This document shows positions 46,268 to 54,985 of a DNA stretch of 64,000 nt, in pieces. The DNA lies in contig NZ_VCDK01000003.1 of assembly GCF_007995215.1 (NCBI RefSeq), positions 682,001 through 746,000 of the forward strand. The letters are read 5' to 3'. The notes under the pieces were generated by a model, which was not told the DNA's origin, searched no databases, and saw nothing but the letters and a program-made list of their open reading frames with translations. Within the stretch, counting starts at the first letter, position 1, and each line of letters begins with the position of its first letter. The position numbers were made by a program, and so were the translations under genes. The DNA comes from Shimia ponticola. Its GTDB lineage: Bacteria; Pseudomonadota; Alphaproteobacteria; Rhodobacterales; Rhodobacteraceae.

Positions 46268-47338
46268 ATGAACCGGAAAGTAGGAGCGTTCGCGCTTGCG
46301 ACCTTGTTGCCAATCCCTGTGCTGATTGCAGCCGGGATTTGGGGCGGATGGGTCATGGCGTTTGCCTGCGTCTACCTGAGCACCCTCACGTTCCTCTTGG
46401 ACGAGTTGATCGTTTTCGCTGCGGAAGACAGCCAACCGGGGGTTGAGTTCCCCGCCGCCCGATGGCTGTCGATCTTGCTTGGGATGTTACATATTCCCGT
46501 ACTTTTGTTCGCTGCGGCCACGATATCTGGTGCGTTCGGTGCAGGTCCGATTGAACAGGTTGCAGCATTATTCGCCTTTGGGCTGTATTTCGGACAGGTG
46601 TCCTATTCCAACGCGCATGAGTTGATTCACAGCGCGCGGCGGCTTCCGTTCTGGCTTGGAACACTGGTGTATTCCAGCACCCTTTATGGTCACCACGTCA
46701 CCGCACATCGCCATATTCACCACCGATATGTCGGGTCTGATGATGACCCGAATACCGCGCGTCTTGGCGAATCATTTTACGGATTTGCAGCCCGCGCATG
46801 GACCAGTTCCGCGCGATTGGGGCTGAAGGTGGAGAACCGAAGCCAGCGCGCACGGTATGGCCGGATCAAGCCGCTGCGACACATGTACGCCGTCTACGCG
46901 GGGATCGGCCTGACCATGATGGTCGGCGTGACCTGGGCGTTTGGAGTTGCCGGGCTGATCTCGTTTCTGTTGCTGTCCATCTATGCCACGGCGCAAATCC
47001 TGCTGGCGGATTACGTACAGCACTACGGCCTGAAACGCGCATCCCTGCCCAATGGCAAATTGGAACCGATCGGCGTCGAACACTCGTGGAACGCGCCGCA
47101 CCCGGTTTCAGCGGCGCTCATGTTGAATGCCCCTCGGCATTCGGATCATCACGCACACCCGTCAAAGCCTTTTGAGGCACTGGACCTGCCGGAAGAAGAC
47201 GAAGCCCCAATGCTTCCCTATAGTCTTCCGGCAATGTCGACGATTGCCCTGTTTCCCCCGTTCTGGCGCCGCGCCATGGACGACCGCGCGGCTGAATGGT
47301 CACGCGACGGTGCTGTGACGGCCATGGCAGCCGAGTAA
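46268..47338 (+). CDS. AlkB-like membrane di-iron monooxygenase/desaturase
   Basis: A 356-residue membrane protein with hydrophobic helices and three histidine clusters: HELIHS (117-122), HRHIHH (147-152) and HSDHHAH (about 291-297). These are the di-iron ligands of alkane hydroxylases and fatty acid desaturases. The spacing and YGHHVTAHRHIHHRYVGSDDDPNTARLGE resemble the AlkB group. No rubredoxin is adjacent. The start at 46268 has GGAG about eight bases upstream. Whether it hydroxylates alkanes or acts on lipids is open. Confidence 0.88.
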   Translation: MNRKVGAFALATLLPIPVLIAAGIWGGWVMAFACVYLSTLTFLLDELIVFAAEDSQPGVEFPAARWLSILLGMLHIPVLLFAAATISGAFGAGPIEQVAALFAFGLYFGQVSYSNAHELIHSARRLPFWLGTLVYSSTLYGHHVTAHRHIHHRYVGSDDDPNTARLGESFYGFAARAWTSSARLGLKVENRSQRARYGRIKPLRHMYAVYAGIGLTMMVGVTWAFGVAGLISFLLLSIYATAQILLADYVQHYGLKRASLPNGKLEPIGVEHSWNAPHPVSAALMLNAPRHSDHHAHPSKPFEALDLPEEDEAPMLPYSLPAMSTIALFPPFWRRAMDDRAAEWSRDGAVTAMAAE

Positions 47339-47395
47339 GCTCAACACACCAAATCGTGGGTGGCAGTCCGCCGTGCGCTTTGGCACTGTGTAGGC

Positions 47396-47818
47396 ATGCG
47401 TTTGATGTCCTTTGCCCTTGGGGTTTGTCTTGCTCTGTTCAGTACGGCGTTTGTGCATGCAGATAACGCAACGCAAACGCCTCTGACTGCTTCCCAATTC
47501 GAAGCCTACACCACCGGGAAAACGCTGACCTATTCACGTCTGGGCAGCGAACCCTATGGCGCAGAGGAATATCTTCCCGGTCGTCGGGTGCAGTGGGCCT
47601 TTGAAGGCGACAGTTGCAAGATGGGGCAATGGTACGAAGAGGCCGGGCAGATTTGCTTTGTTTACGAAGACAACCCGGCTCCGCAATGCTGGAGTTTCTT
47701 TCTCCGCGATGGCGGACTGGTCGCCCAATTCGAAAACGATGCGGCGTCCGCACCGCTCTATGAGATCGCGCAAAGTGACGAGCCGCTGTTCTGCCCCGGA
47801 CCCCAAGTCGGCGTTTGA
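47396..47818 (+). CDS. Secreted protein of unknown function
   Basis: A 140-residue protein with a signal peptide (MRLMSFALGVCLALFSTAFVHA, split here after residue A) and a mature part rich in aromatic residues. Four cysteines (GDSCKMGQW, GQICFVYED, PQCWSFFLRD and LFCPGPQ) could form two disulfides. The segment TYSRLGSEPYGAEEYLPGRRVQW suggests a small beta-barrel. No family was recognised with certainty. Start choice between 47396 and 47405 is open. Confidence 0.7.
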   Translation: MRLMSFALGVCLALFSTAFVHADNATQTPLTASQFEAYTTGKTLTYSRLGSEPYGAEEYLPGRRVQWAFEGDSCKMGQWYEEAGQICFVYEDNPAPQCWSFFLRDGGLVAQFENDAASAPLYEIAQSDEPLFCPGPQVGV

Positions 47819-47849
47819 TTTCCGAAACTCAGGGCAGAAAGTTGGGCTC

Positions 47850-49382
47850 TTAGAAAAGGCTACCCTGCTCTGGCGGCTTGGGCTTTGCAGCACGCTTTGA
47901 AGGTGCGCTCCCGATGGACAGTTTGCCATCGGCGAACTCGATCTCTATCGCCTTGGCACCGTCGGCATCGGTTTTGCGCGTCGCCACCTTTCCATCCGCG
48001 TGGATCACGGCATAGCCACGGTCAAGCGTGGCCTTGTAGCTCAGGGTTTCACGCAAGCGATCCAAGGCATCAAGCCGGGCGCGTTGGTCTGACACCCCCT
48101 GACGGGCAACACTTGCCAGCCGTCGAGATAGATTTCCGAAGCGCTCTTGTGCCTGCTCAAGACGGCGGTTGAGAACGGTGGCGTTCAGCCCACGCGCATC
48201 CAGCTTGTCCCGCTTGGCACGCGCGGCACGCTCCAAAGCCGGGGCAAGTCGCGTACCAAGCCCCTCGATCTTGCGCCGATCCTCGGAGACGGCGCGCCGC
48301 AAAAGCGACGGGTTCAAAGCCCCGCGTTGTGCGAGCCGGACGCGACGGGCCTGAACGGCGAACGTAAGAGCCGCTGGCAGACGAGCATCCCATAAGTCCA
48401 AGCGCTGGCGGGGAGCGGCCAGCAATGCCTCTGGGCGTGGTAAGGCACGGGCCAGATTGCGCAGGTGATCGGCGCGACGTGTGCCGCCCTGCTCTTGTGC
48501 ACGGCGCAGGCGCGCCTCTTGCTCGGACACCCAAGCAAGCAGGTCCAGCCGCACCGGAACAGCGATTTCGGCTGCCGCGGTGGGCGTCGGCGCACGCCTG
48601 TCGCTGACAAAGTCGATCAGCGTCGTGTCCGTTTCATGCCCAACAGCCGAAATCAACGGAATGTCTGACGCCGCTGCTGCACGGGCGACAACTTCTTCGT
48701 TAAACCCCCAAAGGTCTTCGATTGAGCCGCCGCCACGTGCCACGATCAAAAGATCCGGACGCGGCAACGCCCCTCCGGACGTCAGCGCGTTAAAGCCTTC
48801 TATGGCGCGCGCAACTTCTGGCGCGCAAGCCGCGCCCTGGACGGCAACGGGCCACACCAGAACCTTGCGCGGGAAACGGTCGCGCAAGCGGTGCAGGATA
48901 TCGCGGATCACCACGCCCTGAAGCGAGGTCACAACGCCGATGATCTCCGGCAAATAGGGCAGCGGCGATTTGCGGGCGTCATCAAAAAGGCCTTCAGCCG
49001 CCAGCGCTTTCTTGCGTTTTTCCAAGAGCGCCATCAGCGCGCCTTCACCTGCCACGGCGATGGTCTGTGCATTCAGAGCGAATTTGGATTGAAACCCGGA
49101 TGCCGTCATGCGCCCTTCGGCGACCACCTCCATCCCCTCTTCTGGCATGACGCCAATACCCGGGATTTGCCCCTTCCAAGTCATGCAGCTCAGGACGTTG
49201 CGCTCGTCCTTAAGATCGAAATACAGATGCCCCGACCGGGCCTGAACCACGCGCCCAACCTCACCCCGGACCCGGACCCAGCCCAGTTCACCTTCGATCA
49301 GGCGTTTGACGGCACCGGCGATTTCACCCACCGAAAACTCGGGGGTATTGCTGCCGGGTGTTGGGTCATCAAGCAGGTCCAT
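47850..49382 (-). CDS. xseA: Exodeoxyribonuclease VII large subunit
   Basis: A 510-residue protein with an N-terminal OB fold (FSVGEIAGAVKRLIEGELGWVRVRGE, SGHLYFDLKDE) and a catalytic domain (GVVTSLQGVVIRDILHRLRDRFP, PDLLIVARGGGSIEDLWGFNEE, PLISAVGHETDTTLIDFVSDRRAPTPTAAAE). A coiled-coil C-terminus completes it. With XseB (not in the window) it cuts single-stranded DNA. It is divergent from purD. Confidence 0.97.
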   Translation of the reverse strand: MDLLDDPTPGSNTPEFSVGEIAGAVKRLIEGELGWVRVRGEVGRVVQARSGHLYFDLKDERNVLSCMTWKGQIPGIGVMPEEGMEVVAEGRMTASGFQSKFALNAQTIAVAGEGALMALLEKRKKALAAEGLFDDARKSPLPYLPEIIGVVTSLQGVVIRDILHRLRDRFPRKVLVWPVAVQGAACAPEVARAIEGFNALTSGGALPRPDLLIVARGGGSIEDLWGFNEEVVARAAAASDIPLISAVGHETDTTLIDFVSDRRAPTPTAAAEIAVPVRLDLLAWVSEQEARLRRAQEQGGTRRADHLRNLARALPRPEALLAAPRQRLDLWDARLPAALTFAVQARRVRLAQRGALNPSLLRRAVSEDRRKIEGLGTRLAPALERAARAKRDKLDARGLNATVLNRRLEQAQERFGNLSRRLASVARQGVSDQRARLDALDRLRETLSYKATLDRGYAVIHADGKVATRKTDADGAKAIEIEFADGKLSIGSAPSKRAAKPKPPEQGSLF

Positions 49383-49448
49383 ATCTGGCGTCTCTTGTCA
49401 TGAGGTGGCCCCAAGCCTAGAACGCGCGCGACCAAAGGGGAAGACGCG

Positions 49449-50711
49449 ATGAACATCCTTATCCTGGGCGGCGGTGGCCGCGAACATGCGCTGGCCTGGG
49501 CCGCTAAGCAGAACCCCAAATGCGACCGGCTGTTTGCTGCGCCGGGGAATGCAGGCATGGCCAATATCGCGGAATGCATCAGTCTGAATATCGAGGACGG
49601 CGACGCAGTTTTGGCCTTTGTGCATCTGAACGCGATTGATTTCGTGATCATCGGGCCGGAGGCGCCTTTGGCCGCAGGCGTGGCCGACGCGTTGCGCGCG
49701 GCGAATGTGCTGTGTTTTGGGCCGTCCAAGGCGGCGGCTCAGCTGGAGGCCTCGAAACACTTTACCAAATCCGTCTGTGATGCTGCTGGCGCGCCTACGG
49801 CGGCCTACGCGCATTTCACGGAACTTGAAGCGGCCCGCGCCTACGTGACCGAGCAAGGCGCACCCATTGTGATCAAGGCGGATGGGCTTGCCGCCGGTAA
49901 AGGCGTCGTTGTGGCCATGACCGAATCTGAAGCCCTTGATGCGTTGGACGACATGTTTGGCGGGGCCTTTGGAGCGGCCGGGGCCGAGGTTGTCATCGAA
50001 GAGTTCATGGAAGGCGAAGAAGCGTCGTTCTTTGTCCTGTGTGACGGCGTGGATGCCCTGCCAATCGGGACGGCGCAGGATCACAAACGTGTCGGAGAGG
50101 GCGACACTGGCCCCAATACCGGCGGTATGGGGGCCTATTCCCCGGCACCGGTTCTGACGGACGCGGTGGCCCGCGCCACGATGGAACAGATTGTGCGCCC
50201 GACACTGAAGGAGATGTCGCGCCGGGGAACGCCTTACCAAGGCGTGCTTTATGTGGGCCTGATGATCAAGGACGGCGCACCGCGCCTAGTGGAATACAAC
50301 GTCCGCTTTGGCGACCCGGAGTGTCAGGTTCTGATGATGCGTCTGGGCGCGCAGGCTCTGGACCTGCTGCAGGCCTGCGCTGAAGGGCGTTTGTCCGAGG
50401 CCAAAGTGCATTGGGCCGACGACCACGCGATGACAGTTGTCATGGCAGCGGACGGCTATCCCGGCGCCTATGAGAAAGGCTCTATGATCAGCGGACTCGA
50501 CGGACTTTCGGCGTCGAGCCGGGACATGGTGTTTCATGCTGGCACCGCCAACAAGGACGGCGCCATCGTCGCCAGTGGCGGTCGCGTCCTGAACATCACG
50601 GCACGCGGCGCAACACTGCAAGAGGCGCGCGACCGTGCCTATGCGATGGTCGATCAAATTGATTGGCCTGAAGGTTTCTGCCGCCGGGATATCGGCTGGC
50701 GCGCGCTCTGA
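49449..50711 (+). CDS. purD: Phosphoribosylamine-glycine ligase
   Basis: PurD joins glycine to phosphoribosylamine with ATP, the second step of purine synthesis. The 420-residue ATP-grasp enzyme starts MNILILGGGGREHALAWA and has FGPSKAAAQLEASK, VIKADGLAAGKGVVVAM, HKRVGEGDTGPNTGGMGAYSP and YNVRFGDPECQ. It is monocistronic and ends in two hairpins, the second with a T-run. Confidence 0.97.
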   Translation: MNILILGGGGREHALAWAAKQNPKCDRLFAAPGNAGMANIAECISLNIEDGDAVLAFVHLNAIDFVIIGPEAPLAAGVADALRAANVLCFGPSKAAAQLEASKHFTKSVCDAAGAPTAAYAHFTELEAARAYVTEQGAPIVIKADGLAAGKGVVVAMTESEALDALDDMFGGAFGAAGAEVVIEEFMEGEEASFFVLCDGVDALPIGTAQDHKRVGEGDTGPNTGGMGAYSPAPVLTDAVARATMEQIVRPTLKEMSRRGTPYQGVLYVGLMIKDGAPRLVEYNVRFGDPECQVLMMRLGAQALDLLQACAEGRLSEAKVHWADDHAMTVVMAADGYPGAYEKGSMISGLDGLSASSRDMVFHAGTANKDGAIVASGGRVLNITARGATLQEARDRAYAMVDQIDWPEGFCRRDIGWRAL

Positions 50712-50724
50712 ACTCAGCCGTTGA

Positions 50725-50764
50725 GGGGGCGCTGCCCCCGCCCTTCGGGCCCCCCGAAGTTTTT
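50725..50764 (+). terminator. Double hairpin terminator after purD
   Basis: First stem GGGGGC/GCCCCC (50725-50739). Second stem CTTCGGG/CCCGAAG (50743-50759), followed by five T residues. Sequence of this GC-rich two-hairpin kind is recurrent downstream of genes in Rhodobacterales as I recall. Confidence 0.8.
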
Positions 50765-50779
50765 GAAGCAAGAAGATGC

Positions 50780-51546
50780 TCAGCAGGTGGCTTGCTTTGG
50801 GTCCAGGGATGCCCGGCCTGTAAAAGGCCCGATGTCCCGCGATGTCAGACCAGAGGCAGTCAACTCGACCGCAAGGACGCGTGTCCAGTTCGCGTTCGCC
50901 ACCAGCATCTCGGGGCGGCCGTCGCACACGCGGATGCCGCCAGAGATGTAGTCTTCGCCGATGCGGTGGTTCGTGACACCGGGCAAAGATGCGATTTCCT
51001 TGAGGCTTACGGTTTCAGCGTCGGAGCGAGACACACGCCACACGCGCAGAGTCTTGGCAAGATGAGGCCGATCCACATAGGCGATCTCGACGGCCTCGTC
51101 CCCATCTAGATCGGCGGCCCCGACGATGCCCAGCCATCTAAAGCGCGTTCCGATGAACGGGGTCGCGGCAATCTGGATCAGGTCATCGCCATCGCCCGCG
51201 TAAATCGCCACGCGGGCACCTTGGCGTTCATGCGACTCGGTCACGATCACCTCGGGGCTGCCATCGTCATCAATATCGGCAAGGCGCGGTTCGGTGTCTT
51301 CGAAGACAATCTGGTCCGGCCATTTCAGGCGTGCGCGGTCACCATTCGCAAAGGTGACCTCAAGCGTCTCGTATTCGATCGCGTCCCCAAGAACAGCGTG
51401 GGGATACCGATCCGTTGGGTCCATATAGCGCGCGCTTTCAATGGGAGACGCGACAGCGCCACCAGCCACACAGACCAGTGTGAGCGCCGCGCCGCGCGCA
51501 AGACCGCGCCAGAGGCGATACAGCAGACGCGGCGCTTCACCTAACA

Positions 51547-51547
<1 letters not shown>
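50780..51547 (-). CDS. Secreted VCBS/FG-GAP repeat protein
   Basis: A 255-residue exported protein. It has an N-terminal signal region (GAALTLVCVAGGAVAS) and beta-propeller-like repeats with acidic loops: ADIDDDGSPEVIVTES, AADLDGDEAVEIAYVDR and GGIRVCDGRPEMLVAN. These DxDxDG-type loops bind calcium in FG-GAP/VCBS proteins. Role unknown. Its start shares a base with the ferredoxin stop (TGATG), so the two are coupled. Confidence 0.8.
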
Positions 51548-51993
<446 letters not shown>

Positions 51994-51995
51994 TC

Positions 51996-52370
51996 ATGCC
52001 TCGCTATCCTTTGACAGACTGGCCGCGCCCTCCGGCGGCGGTGCCGAATGATTGCCTTCACATGGTGCCGTCCGGGGCACGGTGTGTGGTTGCGGGGCTT
52101 GTGTTGGTGCGGCAGCGGCCCGGGACTGCCAAGGGGGTGATTTTCATTACGCTTGAGGACGAAACAGGCGTCTGCAACGTGATCGTCTGGCGCAAGATTT
52201 ATGAGAAATTCAGGCGCGCAGTGATCGCCGGGCGAATGCTGCGCGTGACCGGGCAAATGCAGCGCGAAGGCGAGGTCAGCCATATCATTTCCGAGCATAT
52301 CGAAGATATCTCGTACATGCTCGATGACCTTTTGCAGCCAGACATCGCCCGTGCAGGGGATCAGCCCTAG
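51996..52370 (+). CDS. Stand-alone DnaE2-type C-terminal OB-fold protein (dnaE2 remnant, SOS-controlled)
   Basis: A 124-residue protein. Residues about 25-115 match the C-terminal OB domain of the error-prone polymerase DnaE2/ImuC: VAGLVLVRQRPGTAKGVIFI, TLEDETGVCNVIVW, and GRMLRVTGQMQREGEVSHII. The polymerase and PHP domains (over 900 residues) and the C-terminal tail of DnaE2 are missing, and no imuA or imuB is nearby. The ATG lies two bases after a LexA box with no ribosome site, so the mRNA may be leaderless. It may be a remnant or a small SOS-induced protein that kept the OB fold; the intact frame supports the latter. Confidence 0.78.
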   Translation: MPRYPLTDWPRPPAAVPNDCLHMVPSGARCVVAGLVLVRQRPGTAKGVIFITLEDETGVCNVIVWRKIYEKFRRAVIAGRMLRVTGQMQREGEVSHIISEHIEDISYMLDDLLQPDIARAGDQP

Positions 52371-52446
52371 CGAGAACGCCAATTTTGAGCTAGCGTAGCG
52401 ATCAGAGGTCAAAAATGGCCCCCGCAACATAGGCGGATCAAGAGCA

Positions 52447-52989
52447 GTGATCGCGTGGAAACCCGTAGCCCTATTAGGGGTCAGCCTGTCCATCTTGGTG
52501 GGCTGCGAACCGATGTCGCCCGTCACTCGGGCGGACCCGGAACCCTTGCGCACGCGCATGGAGGGGCCTCCCAACGCGAAAGAGGACGAATGCTGGGGGC
52601 GGCTGACGACGCCCGCCATTGTCGAGACCGTCACGGATCAAATCCTGCTGCAACCCGCCGAAATCGGCTCTGACGGGACTGTGCGCCGTCAGGCGGTCTA
52701 TAAAACCGAGACGCGGCAAGCGATCATTCGCGAACGCGAAGATCTATGGTTTGAAACGCTTTGCGAAGAAGAACTGACGGTTGAGTTTGTCATGTCATTG
52801 CAGCGCGCCCTGAAAGCGCGTGACATCTATTCCGGCCGCATCAACGGGGACCTCGACCCGCGTACGCGCCGTGCCATTCGTGCCTATCAAAAACCCCAAG
52901 GTGTCGACAGCGCGATCCTGACCCGCGCCGCCGCGCGCCAATTGGGCCTGTTGGCCTATGGGCGCGATCGGCTGATCAATCAGGGCTAG
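52447..52989 (+). CDS. Peptidoglycan-binding lipoprotein
   Basis: A 180-residue protein starting with GTG at 52447. The N-terminus VALLGVSLSILVGC ends in a lipobox with Cys20. The C-terminal part is a PG_binding_1-like domain (MSLQRALKARDIYSGRINGDLDPRTRRAIRA split as SLQRALKARDIY and INGDLDPRTRRAIRAYQ). It is likely anchored in the outer or inner membrane and contacts the wall. A bidirectional terminator follows, shared with the convergent degP. Confidence 0.83.
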   Translation: MIAWKPVALLGVSLSILVGCEPMSPVTRADPEPLRTRMEGPPNAKEDECWGRLTTPAIVETVTDQILLQPAEIGSDGTVRRQAVYKTETRQAIIREREDLWFETLCEEELTVEFVMSLQRALKARDIYSGRINGDLDPRTRRAIRAYQKPQGVDSAILTRAAARQLGLLAYGRDRLINQG

Positions 52990-52994
52990 ACAGC

Positions 52995-53020
52995 AAAAAG
53001 GGGCCCTAAGGCCCCCTTTT
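52995..53020. terminator. Bidirectional terminator between the lipoprotein gene and degP
   Basis: AAAAAGGGGCC-CTAA-GGCCCCCTTTT: an eleven-base stem with A-run on one side and T-run on the other, so it works for both convergent genes. Confidence 0.9.
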
Positions 53021-53039
53021 CAAATTCTGTTGGCAGAAA

Positions 53040-54527
53040 TCAGTCTTCCAGACCCAAGGCGACAAATCGCGGATCGTCGCCACGCCGCACCAGAAGCAGC
53101 AAGGATTTGCGGCCTGCCTCTTTTGCGGCGCTGACCCGCTCTTCAAAGTCGCTGAGTGTTGTGACCTTTTGCTGACCTGCTTCGGTGATCACGTCACCGG
53201 CGCGCAGACCTTTTTCAAAGGCTTCCGACTCCTCGTCGACCGTCACGATAACCAGACCTTCGACATCGCTCAGGCCCATTTCATCACGCATGTCATCGGT
53301 GAGAACGCGCAGTTCGATGCCCGAAAGGGTCAGTTCCTCAGGTTCGGCTTCGGCTTCTGGCTGTGGTGCGGCAGCCGGAACAGCTACGGCGGTTTCACGA
53401 CGGCCAAGCGTCACCTGCAGGGTCTCGGTCCGCCCGTCACGCAGAACGACGACGTCCACAGTCGCGCCAACGGGCGAGTTGCCGACGATGCGCACAAGAC
53501 CACGGGTGTCTTCGACATCGCGACCGTCAAAGCGGATGATGATGTCGTTGGTCTGCATACCGGCTTCGCGCGCCGGACCCTCTGGCACGTCGGTGACCGC
53601 TGCACCTTCTGTGCTCTCAAGGCCCATGGCTTCTGCCATGTCAGGGCTGACATCCTGGATACGAACACCCAGCCAGCCACGGCGTGTCTCGCCAAACTCT
53701 TGCAGCTGATCGACAACGCGCGTCACGACGTTTGACGCCATCGAAAACCCGATCCCGATCGAGCCGCCATTGGGTGACAGGATCGCGGTATTCACGCCAA
53801 TCACCTCGCCATCCATGTTGAACAGCGGGCCACCAGAGTTACCGCGGTTAATCGCTGCGTCGGTCTGAATGTAGTCGTCATAGGTGCCGCTCAGCGCACG
53901 GTTGCGGGCGGACACGATACCTGCCGAGACGGAGAAGCCCTGCCCCAGCGGATTGCCCATTGCGACGACCCAGTCGCCAACGCGCGCTGTGTCACTGTCG
54001 CCAAATGGAACGAATGGCAGCGCCTCGTCTGCTTCGACTTTCAGCAGGGCGATATCGGTGTTGGGATCGGTGCCAACCAGCTCGGCCTGCAGTTCTTCGC
54101 CCGAGAAGAACTCGATCATGATTTCATCGGCGCCTTCGATGACGTGATTGTTCGTCACGATGTAGCCGTCCTCAGAGATCACAAAGCCCGAACCCAGCGC
54201 GCTGGAGCGGCGCGGGCGCTGACCATTATCTCCACGGCGATCTTCGAATTCGCGGAAGAAATCCTCAAAGGGTGAGCCTTCTGGGACAATGCCGCGCGGA
54301 CCTTCGTTTGTGCGTCCCGCGACGACGGTTGCGGTCGTGATGTTCACGACCGATGGGCTGATCTGTTCGGCCAGATCAGCAAAACTGTTTGGAAGTGATT
54401 GGGCTTTGGCCGCAATGGCCTGCGCCATCAGCAAAGCCATCGCCATGACCACGGCAATCAGACCGCGCTGTGCGTAACTCGGCGTTGTGTCTGATTGGGT
54501 CAGGGCAAGTGCATGACGTCTTGTCAT
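53040..54527 (-). CDS. degP: Periplasmic Do-like serine protease DegP/DegQ
   Basis: A 495-residue HtrA protease with a signal anchor (LIAVVMAMALLMAQAIAAKA, ending in a cleavable AKA). The trypsin-like domain keeps the full triad in TNNHVIEG (His), DIALLKVE (Asp) and RGNSGGPLFN (Ser), and two PDZ domains follow (GWLGVRIQDVSPDMAEA and AFEKGLRAGDVITEAG). It degrades misfolded periplasmic proteins. It is the last gene after hflK-hflC-DUF2065, separated by 263 bases with hairpins. GAGGAG precedes the ATG. Confidence 0.96.
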   Translation of the reverse strand: MTRRHALALTQSDTTPSYAQRGLIAVVMAMALLMAQAIAAKAQSLPNSFADLAEQISPSVVNITTATVVAGRTNEGPRGIVPEGSPFEDFFREFEDRRGDNGQRPRRSSALGSGFVISEDGYIVTNNHVIEGADEIMIEFFSGEELQAELVGTDPNTDIALLKVEADEALPFVPFGDSDTARVGDWVVAMGNPLGQGFSVSAGIVSARNRALSGTYDDYIQTDAAINRGNSGGPLFNMDGEVIGVNTAILSPNGGSIGIGFSMASNVVTRVVDQLQEFGETRRGWLGVRIQDVSPDMAEAMGLESTEGAAVTDVPEGPAREAGMQTNDIIIRFDGRDVEDTRGLVRIVGNSPVGATVDVVVLRDGRTETLQVTLGRRETAVAVPAAAPQPEAEAEPEELTLSGIELRVLTDDMRDEMGLSDVEGLVIVTVDEESEAFEKGLRAGDVITEAGQQKVTTLSDFEERVSAAKEAGRKSLLLLVRRGDDPRFVALGLED

Positions 54528-54546
54528 TGACTACTCCTCGGTAATT

Positions 54547-54568
54547 CCGGACGCGCCAGAGCGTCCGG
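54547..54568 (-). promoter_or_regulatory. Hairpin in the degP 5' leader
   Basis: Perfect eight-bp stem CCGGACGC / GCGTCCGG with a six-base loop, eight bases upstream of the GAGGAG ribosome site. It may affect mRNA stability or access of ribosomes; seen in sequence, role unproven. Confidence 0.4.
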
Positions 54569-54706
54569 CGGGTCTTGATGATGATGAGATGTATGGTGAC
54601 ACGGATGCAACGCAAATGTCAGAAAAAGGGTTTCACCTACACGTGACTTGTCCGCGAGCGCGCGTGAACAGTGCGCATCCTTGAAAACATTGAATAAAAC
54701 GGGGGC

Positions 54707-54726
54707 GCGCAGCGCAAACGCTGCGC
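54707..54726. terminator. Hairpin between the DUF2065 gene and degP
   Basis: Perfect eight-bp stem GCGCAGCG / CGCTGCGC with a CAAA loop, 65 bases after the DUF2065 stop. On the plus strand it is followed by a T-run at 54733; on the minus strand by GCCCCCGTTTT. It probably separates degP from the hfl genes. Confidence 0.5.
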
Positions 54727-54790
54727 TGATGGTTTTTTTGCGCGAGCAGGGAAAATCGAGGGTCACGGCGGCGTGACACCTGCCCTTACG

Positions 54791-54985
54791 TCAGAGACCG
54801 AGTGACACTGCGCCAAGCACCAGCACCACGCCCAGCGCCAATGCCAGAAAGCCAACGACCCGGCGTTGATCAATGGGGAGTTGGCGCAAAGCTTCGAGCA
54901 GGTCTTCAACGACAGAAGGGGCCAGTGCGTACACCAGCCCCTCGATCATGAGGACAAGCCCCAACCCTAAGAGTAGCCAACTCAT
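54791..54985 (-). CDS. DUF2065 family small membrane protein
   Basis: A 64-residue protein with two hydrophobic helices (LLLGLGLVLMIEGLVYAL and VVGFLALALGVVLVLGA) and a short loop RQLPIDQRR. It matches the DUF2065 family that often follows hflC. It overlaps the hflC stop by four bases (ATGA), so it is coupled to HflKC. The role is unknown, probably linked to the membrane protease complex. Confidence 0.88.
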   Translation of the reverse strand: MSWLLLGLGLVLMIEGLVYALAPSVVEDLLEALRQLPIDQRRVVGFLALALGVVLVLGAVSLGL

